Assembly: GCF_025736935.1 (NCBI RefSeq)
Contig: NZ_CP107048.1
Coordinates: 62,001-126,000, forward strand
DNA: 64,000 nt
Direction: 5' to 3'
DNA from: Qipengyuania sp. SS22
GTDB lineage: Bacteria > Pseudomonadota > Alphaproteobacteria > Sphingomonadales > Sphingomonadaceae
Positions within the stretch are counted from its first letter, which is position 1, and each line of letters opens with the position of its first letter. The notes below the pieces were generated by a model, which saw nothing but the letters and a program-made list of their open reading frames with translations, was not told where the DNA came from and did no database searches. The translations under genes were made by a program, and so were the position numbers. Positions 1 to 12,358 of the stretch are shown here, in pieces.

Positions 1-556
1 GGGTCAGGCCGATGCGGCAGTCCGACCCGGCAATGCCCGGCACATGGCTGCTGTCGTAGCGGATGCCGGTCCGTTGCAGCGCGCGCAGTGTCGCATCGTC
101 GGCGCCGTAATTCCCCGCGCGAAAGGCAGTGGGGGCAGGCGCGCCCGCCAGCATCAGGTATTCGCGGCCCAGTTCGAGCAGTTCGACCTGCTCGTCCTCG
201 GTGAAATCGTGCAGGTTCCGCCCCGTGCGGCCGTTCAGCGGATTGGCGTCCCCGGCGATTTCCAGCCATTCCGGATGAAGATGCAATTGCACCTCGTGAC
301 CCCGCGCAAGGATCGGCTCGACCACCGCGGCAATCGCCTTGATGCCCCAGACCAGCGCGGGCATCGGATCGACGAAGAACACGCCCTTGATCCCATGCGT
401 ATCCATCACCTCCATCTGGTGCTGGATACCCACCGCGCCATCCGCGGTGCGGCCGGCGATCGACCGGGCGTAGACCTCCTCGCGCGCATCCAGCCCCAGC
501 TGGATGGCCAGCCCCGCCGAATACTCGGTATCGATGGTGATGTAGACCGCGGTCAT
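1..556 (-). CDS. Polysaccharide deacetylase family protein (partial, C-terminus beyond window)
   Basis: The minus-strand frame opens at an ATG at 554-556 and runs off the left edge with at least 185 codons. The N-terminus MTAVYITIDTEYS carries the early Asp-Thr-Glu of the NodB/polysaccharide deacetylase fold (motif 1). HEVQLHLHPEW, at about residues 90-100, supplies the paired metal-binding histidines (HxH), followed by FRAGNYGADD and a YDSSHVPG segment as in this family. Known family members remove N-acetyl groups from glycans or act on related C-N bonds. The substrate cannot be read here. No signal peptide is visible at the N-terminus, so a cytoplasmic role is possible. The longer plus-strand ORF over the same bases is an antisense shadow. 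Confidence 0.8.
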   Translation of the reverse strand, partial: MTAVYITIDTEYSAGLAIQLGLDAREEVYARSIAGRTADGAVGIQHQMEVMDTHGIKGVFFVDPMPALVWGIKAIAAVVEPILARGHEVQLHLHPEWLEIAGDANPLNGRTGRNLHDFTEDEQVELLELGREYLMLAGAPAPTAFRAGNYGADDATLRALQRTGIRYDSSHVPGIAGSDCRIGLT

Positions 557-608
557 CGGCGATACCCTAGCATGCACCCGGCAGTAGCGCGATGACCGTT
601 CGGTCCGG

Positions 609-1367
609 TCAGATGCCGCCGGGGGTGAAGTCGAACCCGGCGGTGGCCAGCCCGTCGCACAGGCTGTCGACGCAGCTTTTCAGATCTTCCGCACTGGTCG
701 AGCGGACCACGAAATTGGCGCCGACCCGGCCTTCGCGGAAAAACGGATAGCTGCCGATCTGGCAGTCCTGATGTGCCTTTTCGACCTGCCGCAGGATATC
801 GGCGACCTCGCTTTCGGGGGTCCAGCAGCCGACCGTTTCGGACAGGAGCGGCGCGCCGCCCTCGAGCGTGCCGGTCAGCGCATCGAGCATGCCCGCGGTG
901 ATATGCGGCACCCCGGCCATCAGATGGATGTTGCCCAGCTTGATCCCCGGCGCGCCCGACATGCGGTTGGGGATCAGCTCGCCCCCTTCCGGAACCCGCG
1001 CCATGCGCAGCCGTGCTTCGGTCAGTTCCTTGTCGATGCTGGCGTAATAGCGCTCGAGCATCGCCTTCGCCTCGGGATGGACGACCACGGGGACACCCAG
1101 CGCCGCGGCCACCGCATCGACCGTGATGTCGTCATGCGTGGGGCCGATCCCGCCGGTGGTGAAGAGATAATCGTATCCTTCGCGCAGGGCATTCACCGCC
1201 TCGACGATCCGCTCGACCACATCGGGTACCACGCGGACCTCGGACAGGCGGATGCCCTGCACCTGCAGCCAGCTGGCGATCTGCGCGATGTTCTTGTCAT
1301 GCGTGCGGCCCGACAGTATCTCGTCGCCGATCACGACAAGGCCTGCAGTGTAGATGCGTTCGGTCAT
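609..1367 (-). CDS. Molybdopterin-binding (MoaB/MogA-like) domain protein, CinA N-terminal type
   Basis: A 252-residue protein starting MTERIYTAGLVVIGDEILSG. The GDEILSGRTHDKN segment and TTGGIGPTHDDIT at about residues 70-82 are hallmarks of the molybdopterin-binding fold in the CinA N-terminal half. Full-length CinA is about 400 residues and carries a C-terminal nicotinamide-nucleotide amidase domain, which is absent here, so the protein is a stand-alone MPTb domain. Such proteins are common in alphaproteobacteria. Proposed roles include nucleotide pyrophosphatase activity, but the real substrate is unclear. It lies downstream of the monooxygenase gene in the same direction, 33 bp from its stop. 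Confidence 0.85.
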   Translation of the reverse strand: MTERIYTAGLVVIGDEILSGRTHDKNIAQIASWLQVQGIRLSEVRVVPDVVERIVEAVNALREGYDYLFTTGGIGPTHDDITVDAVAAALGVPVVVHPEAKAMLERYYASIDKELTEARLRMARVPEGGELIPNRMSGAPGIKLGNIHLMAGVPHITAGMLDALTGTLEGGAPLLSETVGCWTPESEVADILRQVEKAHQDCQIGSYPFFREGRVGANFVVRSTSAEDLKSCVDSLCDGLATAGFDFTPGGI

Positions 1368-1400
1368 GACGGCTGGCGTAACGCGGTTGGCAGGCGAAAG

Positions 1401-2909
1401 CTACTCCGCAGCTTCGAGCTGCTCGTCGGCGCCGCGGGCATTGGCCCCGTGACGGCGAAACTCGAGCAAGCCGTCGTCGACCGGATCGTCTTTCATGCGC
1501 TTGCGATCGCTGACATATTCCTGGTTGAGCCGCCAGGGATAGGCCACCGCGTTGCGCGGCATGATTGCCTTGCTGCGCTGGATATAGCCCGAGGAGAAAT
1601 CGAAGATGTCGTCCTCCTCGATCGCGGCCTCGGCCTGCTCAGTGAGGATCGGCTCGGTCACGTCGACACCGCGCTTCCTGCTGGTGTTCAGTACGCGGCA
1701 GACATAATCCGAATTGATATCCGCGCGCAGCGTCCAGCTGGCGTTGAGATAGCCGAACACCACTGCCAGATTGGGCACGTTCGAGAACATGCAGCCCTTG
1801 TAGTAGAAGTGCTTGGACAGATCGATCGGCTGGCCTTCCTTCGACAGCGCGATCTTGCCCGCGACCGCCAGCTTGAGACCGGTCGCGGTGACCACGATAT
1901 CGGCGGGGATGAACTGGTCGTCGGTCAGCCGCACGCCGCCCTTTTCGAAGGCCTTGATATGCCCGGTAACGATATCGGCCTTGCCGCTCTTCAGCGCTTT
2001 GAAAAGGTCGTCGTCGGGGACCAGGCAAAGCCGCTGGTCCCACGGATTATAGGGCGGGGTGAAGGGCGCCAGGTCGCAATCCTCGCCGAGCGATTTGCGG
2101 ATACGCTTGTGCAACGCCTCGCCCATCTTCTGCGGCTTGGTGCGCGCGCGCTTGAAGCCGATGTCCTGCAGCGTGATATTCTTCCACCGGGTGATCCGGT
2201 AGGCGACCTTCTCGGGCAGGATCTTGCGCAGGAAATTGGCCATCGCGTCCTTGGCCGGGCGGCTGAACATCCAGGTCGGCGTGCGCTGCAGCATCGTCAC
2301 CTTGGCGGCCTTGTCGCTCATCGACGGAACGATGGTGACCGCGGTCGCGCCCGAACCGATCACGACGACATTCTTGCCGGTATAATCGAGGTCCTCGGGC
2401 CAGAACTGCGGATGGATCACCGTGCCTTCGAACTCGCCGAAATCAAAGCCCGGATCATAGGCCTCGTCGTAATCGTAATAGCCCGATCCGAGATACAGCC
2501 AGTTGGCGGTCAGATGCTTGCGTTCGCCTTCGCCGGTTTCCAGCGTGACATGCCAGCGCGCCTCGCTCTCGCGCCAGTCTGCGGCGATCACCTTGTGGCC
2601 GAAGCGGATGTGCTTGCGGATGTCGCGCTCGTCGACGATGTCGTCGAGATAATTGAGGATGGCAGGACCATCGGCGATCGACTTTTCGTGCTTCCACGGC
2701 TCGAAATCGAAGCCCAGCGTATGCATGTCGCTGTCCGAGCGGATACCGGGATAGCGGAACAGGTCCCAGGTCCCGCCTAAATTCTCGCGGCGTTCGACGA
2801 TGACGAAGCCGTGGTCCGGCGCCTTTTCCTTCATATGCGCCGCCATGCCGATGCCGGAAATCCCCGCACCTACGATCATCACGTCGAAATCGGTCGCCGT
2901 ATTCTTCAT
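1401..2909 (-). CDS. Flavin-containing monooxygenase, Baeyer-Villiger type
   Basis: A 502-residue FAD/NADPH enzyme. I place the start at MKNTATDFD because GGGAGAGAAC lies just upstream; the open frame continues further 5' without a good ribosome site. GAGISGIG (about residues 13-20) is the FAD Rossmann motif. FEGTVIHPQFWP matches the FxGxxxHxxxW(P/D) fingerprint that marks Baeyer-Villiger monooxygenases, and GSGATAV soon after is the NADPH Rossmann loop. Members convert ketones to esters or oxidise heteroatoms; the substrate is not predictable. The gene is divergent from a LacI-type regulator across about 160 bp, which suggests substrate-dependent control. Confidence 0.9.
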   Translation of the reverse strand: MKNTATDFDVMIVGAGISGIGMAAHMKEKAPDHGFVIVERRENLGGTWDLFRYPGIRSDSDMHTLGFDFEPWKHEKSIADGPAILNYLDDIVDERDIRKHIRFGHKVIAADWRESEARWHVTLETGEGERKHLTANWLYLGSGYYDYDEAYDPGFDFGEFEGTVIHPQFWPEDLDYTGKNVVVIGSGATAVTIVPSMSDKAAKVTMLQRTPTWMFSRPAKDAMANFLRKILPEKVAYRITRWKNITLQDIGFKRARTKPQKMGEALHKRIRKSLGEDCDLAPFTPPYNPWDQRLCLVPDDDLFKALKSGKADIVTGHIKAFEKGGVRLTDDQFIPADIVVTATGLKLAVAGKIALSKEGQPIDLSKHFYYKGCMFSNVPNLAVVFGYLNASWTLRADINSDYVCRVLNTSRKRGVDVTEPILTEQAEAAIEEDDIFDFSSGYIQRSKAIMPRNAVAYPWRLNQEYVSDRKRMKDDPVDDGLLEFRRHGANARGADEQLEAAE

Positions 2910-2965
2910 TGTTCTCTCCCAAGTGACGCGAACGTAACGCAGACTGGAGCGAAGCGCCAGCCTCA

Positions 2966-2980
2966 GTTGCAGCGCGCAAC
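2966..2980. promoter_or_regulatory. Candidate LacI-type operator between the monooxygenase and its divergent regulator
   Basis: GTTGC-AGCGC-GCAAC is a 15-bp inverted repeat with 5-bp arms in the 159-bp divergent spacer. It lies 57 bp upstream of the monooxygenase start and about 90 bp upstream of the regulator start. LacI-family proteins bind short palindromes in such spacers. The arms are short and the region is GC-rich, so chance is possible. Confidence 0.3.
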
Positions 2981-3068
2981 CTAACCGCGCGCAAAGACCA
3001 TGCCGCTTGGCTCTCGCTTTCGGCCATGCGCTGCGGTAGGGCAGCCGCAAAGGGAGAGCCGTTAGAGC

Positions 3069-4097
3069 ATGTCCAGTAGCGACAAGCCCGAGCTGCGGCG
3101 GGTTACATCGATCGATGTGGCCGAGCGGGCGGGAGTAAGCCAGTCAACTGTCAGCCGCGCGCTCGCGGGATCGGAGACGATTACCGAGGCGACCCGCAGC
3201 CGGGTCGAGCGCGCTGCCGCGGAACTTGGCTATCAGGTCAATGCCCGCGCTGCGGGGCTGCGCCGGGGCGAAACCGGGACCATCGCGATCGTCGTCATCG
3301 GCCGCGAGGGCGAGGGGCCGACCGCGATCAACCCGTTCTATTACAGCCTGCTGGGCAGCACCTGCGCCGCCGCCGCCGAGGCCGGCTATGAAGCGCTGGT
3401 GTCGTTCCAGGCCAAGCCCGAGCAATTCTTCGGCCACTACGTCGCACGGCGCCATGCCGATGGCGTTGTGGTCATCGGTACCGCGACGAATGAAGCCGCA
3501 TGGGATTATTTCCGCAATTGCGCCGAAGAAGCGCCGCGCATGGCCTTCTGGGGATCGCCTTTCGACGACAGCGTCTGGGTCCGCTCGGACAATCGCGCGG
3601 GCGGGCAGTTGGCAGTCGAACGGCTGGTACAGGGCGGGGCGAAGGAAATCGTCTTCGTCGGCGATCCGACCTCTTCCCAGCGCCAGTTCCGCGAGCGGTA
3701 CGAGGGTTATCGCAGCGCCATGGATGCCGCCGGCCTGACCCCGGGCGAAGCCGTGGTAAGCGCGGGCGAGGATCGTGTCGCGCAGGGCCGCAATGCCACT
3801 GCGCAGATGGTCGATAGCGGCGCGCGCTTCGACGGGCTGTTCTTCGCCTGCGATGCGATGGCGCTGGGCGCGCTCGAAGAACTCGCCGCGCGCGGGGTCG
3901 CAGTTCCCGACGACGTCGCCGTGATCGGCTTCGACGGGCTGGGCTCGGGCGCCTTCAGCGCGCCGCCGCTGACCACTGTCGAACCCGATTTCGCGCTGGC
4001 CGGCAGATTGCTGGTCGAAACCGCGCTTGCTTCCGAGGCGGAGCGTCCCGAGCGGCGCGTCGCGGTCCATCTTGTCGAGCGCGCCAGCGTGCGCTGA
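3069..4097 (+). CDS. LacI family transcriptional regulator
   Basis: A 342-residue repressor-type protein. Residues 13-32 (SIDVAERAGVSQSTVSRAL) form the LacI helix-turn-helix, followed by the hinge-helix region ending in ELGYQVNARAAGLRRG. The remaining 270 residues are a periplasmic-binding-protein-like sensor domain, ending IGFDGLGSGAFSAPPLTTV. GGGAGAG lies about 10 bases before the ATG. It is divergent from the Baeyer-Villiger monooxygenase and 29 bp upstream of the amidohydrolase in the same direction, so either or both may be targets. The ligand is unknown; no sugar transport genes are nearby. Confidence 0.93.
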   Translation: MSSSDKPELRRVTSIDVAERAGVSQSTVSRALAGSETITEATRSRVERAAAELGYQVNARAAGLRRGETGTIAIVVIGREGEGPTAINPFYYSLLGSTCAAAAEAGYEALVSFQAKPEQFFGHYVARRHADGVVVIGTATNEAAWDYFRNCAEEAPRMAFWGSPFDDSVWVRSDNRAGGQLAVERLVQGGAKEIVFVGDPTSSQRQFRERYEGYRSAMDAAGLTPGEAVVSAGEDRVAQGRNATAQMVDSGARFDGLFFACDAMALGALEELAARGVAVPDDVAVIGFDGLGSGAFSAPPLTTVEPDFALAGRLLVETALASEAERPERRVAVHLVERASVR

Positions 4098-4126
4098 CCT
4101 TGCCTGTTCCTGTGAGAGAGATATTC

Positions 4127-7453
<3,327 letters not shown>

Positions 7454-7464
7454 CCCAAAAAAAT

Positions 7465-7493
7465 GGCGGCGCGGGAAACGACCCCGCGCCGCC
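7465..7493. terminator. Strong intrinsic terminator between convergent genes
   Basis: GGCGGCGCGGG (7465-7475) pairs perfectly with CCCGCGCCGCC (7483-7493) around a 7-base loop. Read leftward, the stem is followed by a run of seven T (complement of 7457-7463), so it fits best as the end of the chemotaxis/chemoreceptor transcript. Read rightward, only a short T-stretch follows it, so it may serve the amidohydrolase gene more weakly. Confidence 0.85.
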
Positions 7494-7518
7494 TATTTCG
7501 GCGCCTGTCCAGCCGCGG

Positions 7519-8862
7519 TCAGGCGGCGCGAATATGGTTCAGGAAAGCATCGACGCGGCTCTTGAGCGCGCCTGCCTGGCCTTCGAGTTCGGAAGCTGAA
7601 TTGAGTACCTGGCTGGCAGCGGCGCCTGCGGCGAGGCTGGTCTCGTGGACCTGGCCGATATTGGCCGAAACCTCTTCGGTCGAGCGTGCCGCCACATCGA
7701 TGCTGCGGGCCAGATCCTGGCCGGCGACCGATTGCTGGTCGACCGCACTGGCGATCGAGATGGCGGTCGATTCCAGCTCTTTGACCTGCCCGGCAATCGA
7801 ACGCAGTGCGCCGACGCTGGCACCGGTGGAATCCTGCATCGCGCGGATCTGTTCGGCCACTTCCTGCGTCGCGCGGCTGGTCTGTGCGGCCAGTTCCTTC
7901 ACTTCGCTGGCAACCACGGCAAAGCCGCGTCCCGCTTCGCCGCCGCGGGCCGCCTCGATCGAGGCGTTGAGCGCGAGCAGATTGGTGCGCTGCGCGATCG
8001 ACTGGATCAATTCGACGATCTGGCCGACCTGGTCGGCCGAGCTGGCCAGTGCGGAAATGGTGACATCGGCGCCATTGGCGGCATCGGTTGCCTTGCGCGC
8101 GAGTTCGGCGGAATGCGAGGCCTGACGGCTGATTTCGCCGATCGACATGGCAAATTCGTCCGATGCGGCAGCCGCAGCGGTAACCCCGCCACTGGCCTGC
8201 TCCATCGAGGCCGTGACCTGGTTGGACTGGTCGGCCGCCTGGTCGGCGACCGCGGCCATTCCCGAAGCGGTCGAGTTGAGCTGGCTGGCCGCCGTGGCCA
8301 CTCCGCTGACGACATCGCTTACGCCGCCCTCGAAATCGTTGGCCATGCGGATCAGTTCGGCCTTGCGTTCGGCAGAGGCCTTCTTGCGCCCGGCAAAGAG
8401 CTCGTCGAGCTTATGGCCTGAGCGCAGGAACACCGACAGCGAGCGTGCGAGGTCGCCGATCTCGTCCTGCCGGTGCGTGTCGGACACTTCGATGTCGCGT
8501 TCGCCCCGCGCGAGGCGCGCCATGCCGTCCTTGAGCGTGATAAAGGGTTCGACGATGTGCCGCAGCACGAAGTGCATGCTGGCGAACCCGACCAGCAGCG
8601 ATACGCCGGCGACGACCAGCGTCAGGACCTGCGCGGTCGGGGCGAAAGACGGATAATAGAAGCCCGCCTGGGCAAGGGCGGTGATCGCTGCCAGCCCGCC
8701 AAGCGAGAAGACCGAAGCGATCCTGACCTTGGCGGCCAGCGTTCGCTGCATGAACCAGCCACTCAGTCCGGTAAGCTCTTCGCCATCCATGGCATCGGCG
8801 ATTTCGACTTCCGCGATTTCGTTGGCCAGGTCGTCCGCCATGATTGTACTATGCGCGTTCAT
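7519..8862 (-). CDS. Methyl-accepting chemotaxis protein without a periplasmic sensor domain
   Basis: About 447 residues from the ATG at 8862; a TTG two codons earlier is also possible. A cytoplasmic N-tail of about 50 residues is followed by two membrane segments ([16 protein letters not shown] and [16 protein letters not shown]) joined by only about 10 residues, so there is no ligand-binding periplasmic domain. A HAMP region and the canonical signalling hairpin ([19 protein letters not shown]) follow. There is no C-terminal CheR/CheB-binding pentapeptide; the protein ends LNHIRAA. It is the last gene of the leftward chemotaxis block and closely resembles the chemoreceptor upstream. It may sense membrane state or an intracellular cue through its N-tail. 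Confidence 0.93.
   Translation of the reverse strand: MNAHSTIMADDLANEIAEVEIADAMDGEELTGLSGWFMQRTLAAKVRIASVFSLGGLAAITALAQAGFYYPSFAPTAQVLTLVVAGVSLLVGFASMHFVLRHIVEPFITLKDGMARLARGERDIEVSDTHRQDEIGDLARSLSVFLRSGHKLDELFAGRKKASAERKAELIRMANDFEGGVSDVVSGVATAASQLNSTASGMAAVADQAADQSNQVTASMEQASGGVTAAAAASDEFAMSIGEISRQASHSAELARKATDAANGADVTISALASSADQVGQIVELIQSIAQRTNLLALNASIEAARGGEAGRGFAVVASEVKELAAQTSRATQEVAEQIRAMQDSTGASVGALRSIAGQVKELESTAISIASAVDQQSVAGQDLARSIDVAARSTEEVSANIGQVHETSLAAGAAASQVLNSASELEGQAGALKSRVDAFLNHIRAA
7600..8210. repeat. Direct repeat: copy 1 of duplicated chemoreceptor signalling region (copy 2 about 9003-9613)
   Basis: About 600 bp encoding the cytoplasmic signalling tip is nearly identical in the two adjacent chemoreceptor genes, at a constant offset of 1403 bases with only scattered changes. 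The 5' halves of the genes are unrelated. This points to tandem duplication with later replacement of the sensory half, or to gene conversion. Boundaries are approximate. Confidence 0.75.
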
Positions 8863-8921
8863 CCCCAAGCATCCCCCTCTTAAGGCTGTATCAACCCTAA
8901 GGGGGAATACTTGAAATCGCG

Positions 8922-10718
8922 TTAAGCTGCGCGGATGAGCTGGAGGAACTGCGCGACCTGCGACTTCAGCGTGCCCGCCTGCGCTTCCAATTCGGTCGAG
9001 GAATTGAGCACCTGGCTGGCTGCTGCACCGGTCGCGAGACTGGTTTCGCGAACCTGCCCGATATTGGTCGACACTTCATCGGTCGAGCGCGCGGCGAGGT
9101 CGATGCTGCGTGCCAGGTCCTGCCCGGCGACCGATTGCTGGTCGACCGCGCTGGCGATCGCTGTGGCGGTGGTCTCGAGTTCCTTGATCTGGCCCGCGAT
9201 CGACCGCAATGCACCAACGCTGGCGCCGGTCGAATCCTGCATCGCGCGGATCTGATCGGCGATCTCTTCGGTCGCACGGCTGGTCTGCGCGGCCAGTTCC
9301 TTCACTTCGCTGGCGACGACCGCAAAGCCGCGTCCGGCTTCGCCGCCACGCGCCGCCTCGATCGAGGCGTTGAGCGCGAGCAGATTGGTGCGCTGCGCGA
9401 TCGACTGGATCAGTTCGACGATCTGGCCGACCTGGTCGGCTGAGCTGGCCAGTGCGGAAATCGTTTCATCCGCGCCGCTTGCGGCATCGGTGGCCTTGCG
9501 GGCGAGGTTGGCCGAATGCGACGCCTGGCGGCTGATCTCGTTGATCGACATGGCGAATTCGTCCGACGCTGCCGCTGCTGCGGTGACCCCGTTGGAAGCC
9601 TGCTCCATCGAGATGGTGACGTTCGAGGTCTTGGTCGAAGCCTGTTCGGCGGCGGTGGCCATCGAACCGGCAGTGACCCTAAGCTGGGCCGAGGCCGAAG
9701 CCACGCCGTTGACGACTTCGCCGACGGTGGTCTCGAAGCGTTCGGCGAAACGGACCATGTCCTGTCCACGCTCACGGCGATCGGCTTCGCGTTCCTGCGA
9801 CAGCTTTTCCAGCTGCCAGGCGCGCTGGAGGAAGACCTCCAATGCGCGGGCCAGATCGCCGATCTCGTCATAACGGCCGGTCGCGGGAATATGCATGTCC
9901 TTCTCGCCATTGGCGAGGCGCGTGGCGACATGCGTCATGCGGTGCAGCGTGGTCGACACATCGCGGCCGAGATAACGCGCGCTCAACATTGCGATCGCAA
10001 TGCCGATCGCGGCCACCAGGAAGAAGGCGGCGAACATCCACATCACCATCGCCTGCGACCCGGCGTCCGATTCTGCACCGATACGTTCGATTTCCTCACG
10101 CGAGGTGACGGCGAGATCGACGAAATCCTGTCCTTCGAAATACACGCTGTCGGAGAATTCCTGCCACTGCTCCTGCGTGCCGCGCGAACTTTGCGCGGCG
10201 TCGATGCGCAGGCGCATCCGGGCGAGCATCGCGTCGAGCTGGTCGATCTGCGGCAGCACCGAAGGGGCGACATCGGTCACCTGGCCTTCGAGCGCGCTGA
10301 GCACCCGGTCGGTGTCGTTGAACGCATCCTGCGCGGCGACCAGATCGCTGCGCTCGCCCGAAACGGCATAACGCTGCACGAACAGGCGCCCTTCGTTGGT
10401 ATCTGCCACCATCCGTTCGGCGGACACGGCCGCCGCGGTGATCGCCATGCGTTCGGTGCGCGCTTCCAGTGCGAAATACCCGCCGAGGCAGGTGGCGGTC
10501 AGGCACAGCAGCACCACGGCAATATTGGCGTGCGAGATGCTCTGCAGCTTCTCGCCGACCGAGCGGTTGGACAGCCAGCCTTTCCAGCCGGTCGCAATTT
10601 CCTCGTCCGGCGCGCTGCCGGCCGGGGGCGGATAGGCCGGGCCTCCGGGTACATTGCCGGGCGACGAAATTTCGTGTTCGGCAACCATGCCGTTGACCAT
10701 GTCATCAAGCGCGCTCAT
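8922..10718 (-). CDS. Methyl-accepting chemotaxis protein with periplasmic helical-bundle sensor
   Basis: The start is the ATG at 10718, inside a longer open frame whose 5' part is only antisense to the GGDEF-EAL coding sequence. This gives 598 residues. Order: cytoplasmic tail, membrane segment [20 protein letters not shown], about 150 periplasmic residues rich in charged helices (four-helix-bundle type), second membrane segment [24 protein letters not shown], and the signalling domain with [19 protein letters not shown]. The start overlaps the GGDEF-EAL stop in an ATGA, so the two are translationally coupled. The ligand is unknown. Confidence 0.94.
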   Translation of the reverse strand: MSALDDMVNGMVAEHEISSPGNVPGGPAYPPPAGSAPDEEIATGWKGWLSNRSVGEKLQSISHANIAVVLLCLTATCLGGYFALEARTERMAITAAAVSAERMVADTNEGRLFVQRYAVSGERSDLVAAQDAFNDTDRVLSALEGQVTDVAPSVLPQIDQLDAMLARMRLRIDAAQSSRGTQEQWQEFSDSVYFEGQDFVDLAVTSREEIERIGAESDAGSQAMVMWMFAAFFLVAAIGIAIAMLSARYLGRDVSTTLHRMTHVATRLANGEKDMHIPATGRYDEIGDLARALEVFLQRAWQLEKLSQEREADRRERGQDMVRFAERFETTVGEVVNGVASASAQLRVTAGSMATAAEQASTKTSNVTISMEQASNGVTAAAAASDEFAMSINEISRQASHSANLARKATDAASGADETISALASSADQVGQIVELIQSIAQRTNLLALNASIEAARGGEAGRGFAVVASEVKELAAQTSRATEEIADQIRAMQDSTGASVGALRSIAGQIKELETTATAIASAVDQQSVAGQDLARSIDLAARSTDEVSTNIGQVRETSLATGAAASQVLNSSTELEAQAGTLKSQVAQFLQLIRAA

Positions 10719-12253
10719 GCGACCTTGGTTTCCTTGTTCTTGGATTTGCGGGCGAGCGTGATCGGCTTGCCCAGATGCTGCCCGATTTCCTCGGGCGGCA
10801 TGGCTTTGAAATAGAGCCAGCCCTGGATCTGGTCGCACCCTGCGGCGCGGACCATGGCGGCCTGTTCTTCGGTTTCGACGCCTTCTGCGGTGACCGCCAT
10901 TTTCATCGCGCGTGCCACGGTGATGCTGGAGAGCATCATCGCGCGGCTGCCGTCGTCCTCGCTCGCCTGGACCACCAGGCTGCGGTCGAGCTTGAGCTTT
11001 TCGAAGCGGAACTGGCGCAGGAAGCCGATCGAGGCATAGCCGGTACCGAAATCGTCGAGCGAGATCCTGACCCCGAAGCTGCGAATGACGGCAAGGCTGC
11101 GCTCGGCGACTACCGGGTCGAGCACGAGGCAGGTCTCGGTAATCTCGAGTTCGAGGCGATGGGCATCGAAGCCGGTTTCCTCGAGGATATGCCCCAGCTG
11201 GATCGGAAATTCGGGATTGCGCAATTGTGCCGCGGAAATGTTGACCGACAGCGTAATGTCGCCCCACGCGAGCGCATCGCAGCAGGCCTGGCGCATTACC
11301 CACAGGCCGATCGCATTGATCAGCCCGCTTTGCTCGGCAACCGGAATAAAGACATTGGGGCCCAGTTCCTTGCCGTCGGGACGCGCCCAGCGGAGCAGGC
11401 ATTCGACGGCCACGATCTCGCGCGTATTGCTGTCGACCAGTGGCTGGTAGTGTACGCGGAACTCGTCATTGGCGAGCGCATGGCGCAACTCGTCATCCAT
11501 TTCCTTGAGCTCTTCGCGGCTGCGGTCGAAGCTGGTGTTGAACCAGGTGCAGCGCATCTTGCCGCCCTGTTTGGCGGCATACATCGCAATGTCCGCGCGG
11601 CGGAGCAATTCGGAGGAGGGCACGTCGTCCTGCATGGTCCGGCGGGCGAGACCGATACTGGCCCCCAGTGTCAGCCGGCGGTCCTCGACATGGATGGGCT
11701 TGGTCAGACGGTCGATGATCCGGCGGCACAGTCCTTCGAGGAGCGTTCCGGCGACCGGCCCGCCGATCATCATCGCATATTCATCGCCGCCAAGGCGATA
11801 GATTGTCGCCTCGCCATCGCTGACCTGCTTGAAGATTCCGGCGCATTCGCGGATCGCGGCATCACCGACGAAATGCCCGTAATGGTCGTTGATCTGCTTG
11901 AAGCCATCGAGATCGATCATCGCCAGAGCGACTTCATGGCCCTGCCGGTATTCTTGCTGGATATCGAAATGCAGTGCGCGGCGATTGGGCAGCAGAGTGA
12001 GGCTGTCGCTGCGTGAGAGCTGGTCGACGCGGCGCAGGTAGCGCACACCGAGATAGGCGCAGATGGCGGTGGCGACGCTGGACGCGAGCGCACCGAAGCC
12101 GAGAATGACCGACGGCGAGCTGAAATCGAAGTGACGATTGGCCAGCGCCACCAGCCAGGTCAGGATGAAAATGCCCACGAGCGCAGCCATCGGACCGAAG
12201 ATGATCGTCCGCGTGCCGCCGCATTCGTCAGACTGGTACGAGCCCACCGTCAT
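10715..12253 (-). CDS. Membrane GGDEF-EAL protein (c-di-GMP turnover) linked to chemotaxis genes
   Basis: 512 residues. Two membrane segments lie at about residues 17-37 and 48-70. A GGDEF domain follows with an intact active-site loop, GGDEY (residues 155-159), and then an EAL domain. The EAL signature reads E284-C285-L286 in the segment VAVECLLRW. Other catalytic parts are present: [20 protein letters not shown], the DDFGTGYAS loop and TAEGVET. Family knowledge suggests a diguanylate cyclase and/or phosphodiesterase; an Ala-to-Cys change in EAL need not abolish catalysis. It is coupled to the downstream chemoreceptor by an ATGA overlap, which suggests a shared role in motility control. Confidence 0.92.
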   Translation of the reverse strand: MTVGSYQSDECGGTRTIIFGPMAALVGIFILTWLVALANRHFDFSSPSVILGFGALASSVATAICAYLGVRYLRRVDQLSRSDSLTLLPNRRALHFDIQQEYRQGHEVALAMIDLDGFKQINDHYGHFVGDAAIRECAGIFKQVSDGEATIYRLGGDEYAMMIGGPVAGTLLEGLCRRIIDRLTKPIHVEDRRLTLGASIGLARRTMQDDVPSSELLRRADIAMYAAKQGGKMRCTWFNTSFDRSREELKEMDDELRHALANDEFRVHYQPLVDSNTREIVAVECLLRWARPDGKELGPNVFIPVAEQSGLINAIGLWVMRQACCDALAWGDITLSVNISAAQLRNPEFPIQLGHILEETGFDAHRLELEITETCLVLDPVVAERSLAVIRSFGVRISLDDFGTGYASIGFLRQFRFEKLKLDRSLVVQASEDDGSRAMMLSSITVARAMKMAVTAEGVETEEQAAMVRAAGCDQIQGWLYFKAMPPEEIGQHLGKPITLARKSKNKETKVA

Positions 12254-12312
12254 CCCTCAACACGCGCCTCTTATTACGATCCTTGCAGTGACTTAGAGTT
12301 CATTCGCTAAAT

Positions 12313-12336
12313 AAGGGTAAATCAGCAGTTTACCTT
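12313..12336 (-). terminator. Weak hairpin downstream of cheR in the 105-bp gap before the GGDEF-EAL gene
   Basis: Read leftward, AAGGTAAA pairs with TTTACCCTT (one bulge) around a 7-base loop, about 22 bases after the cheR stop, with ATTT following. The stem is short and AU-rich, so it may be a partial terminator or a regulatory hairpin in the gap that must also hold any promoter for the GGDEF-EAL and chemoreceptor genes. Confidence 0.3.
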
Positions 12337-12358
12337 GCCGAAGGTTCGCCGGATGAGG

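Noticed and set aside
771..2780. 669-codon plus-strand open frame
   Set aside because: It lies antisense to the monooxygenase and MPTb genes and has no recognisable domain. GC-rich third positions keep antisense frames open.
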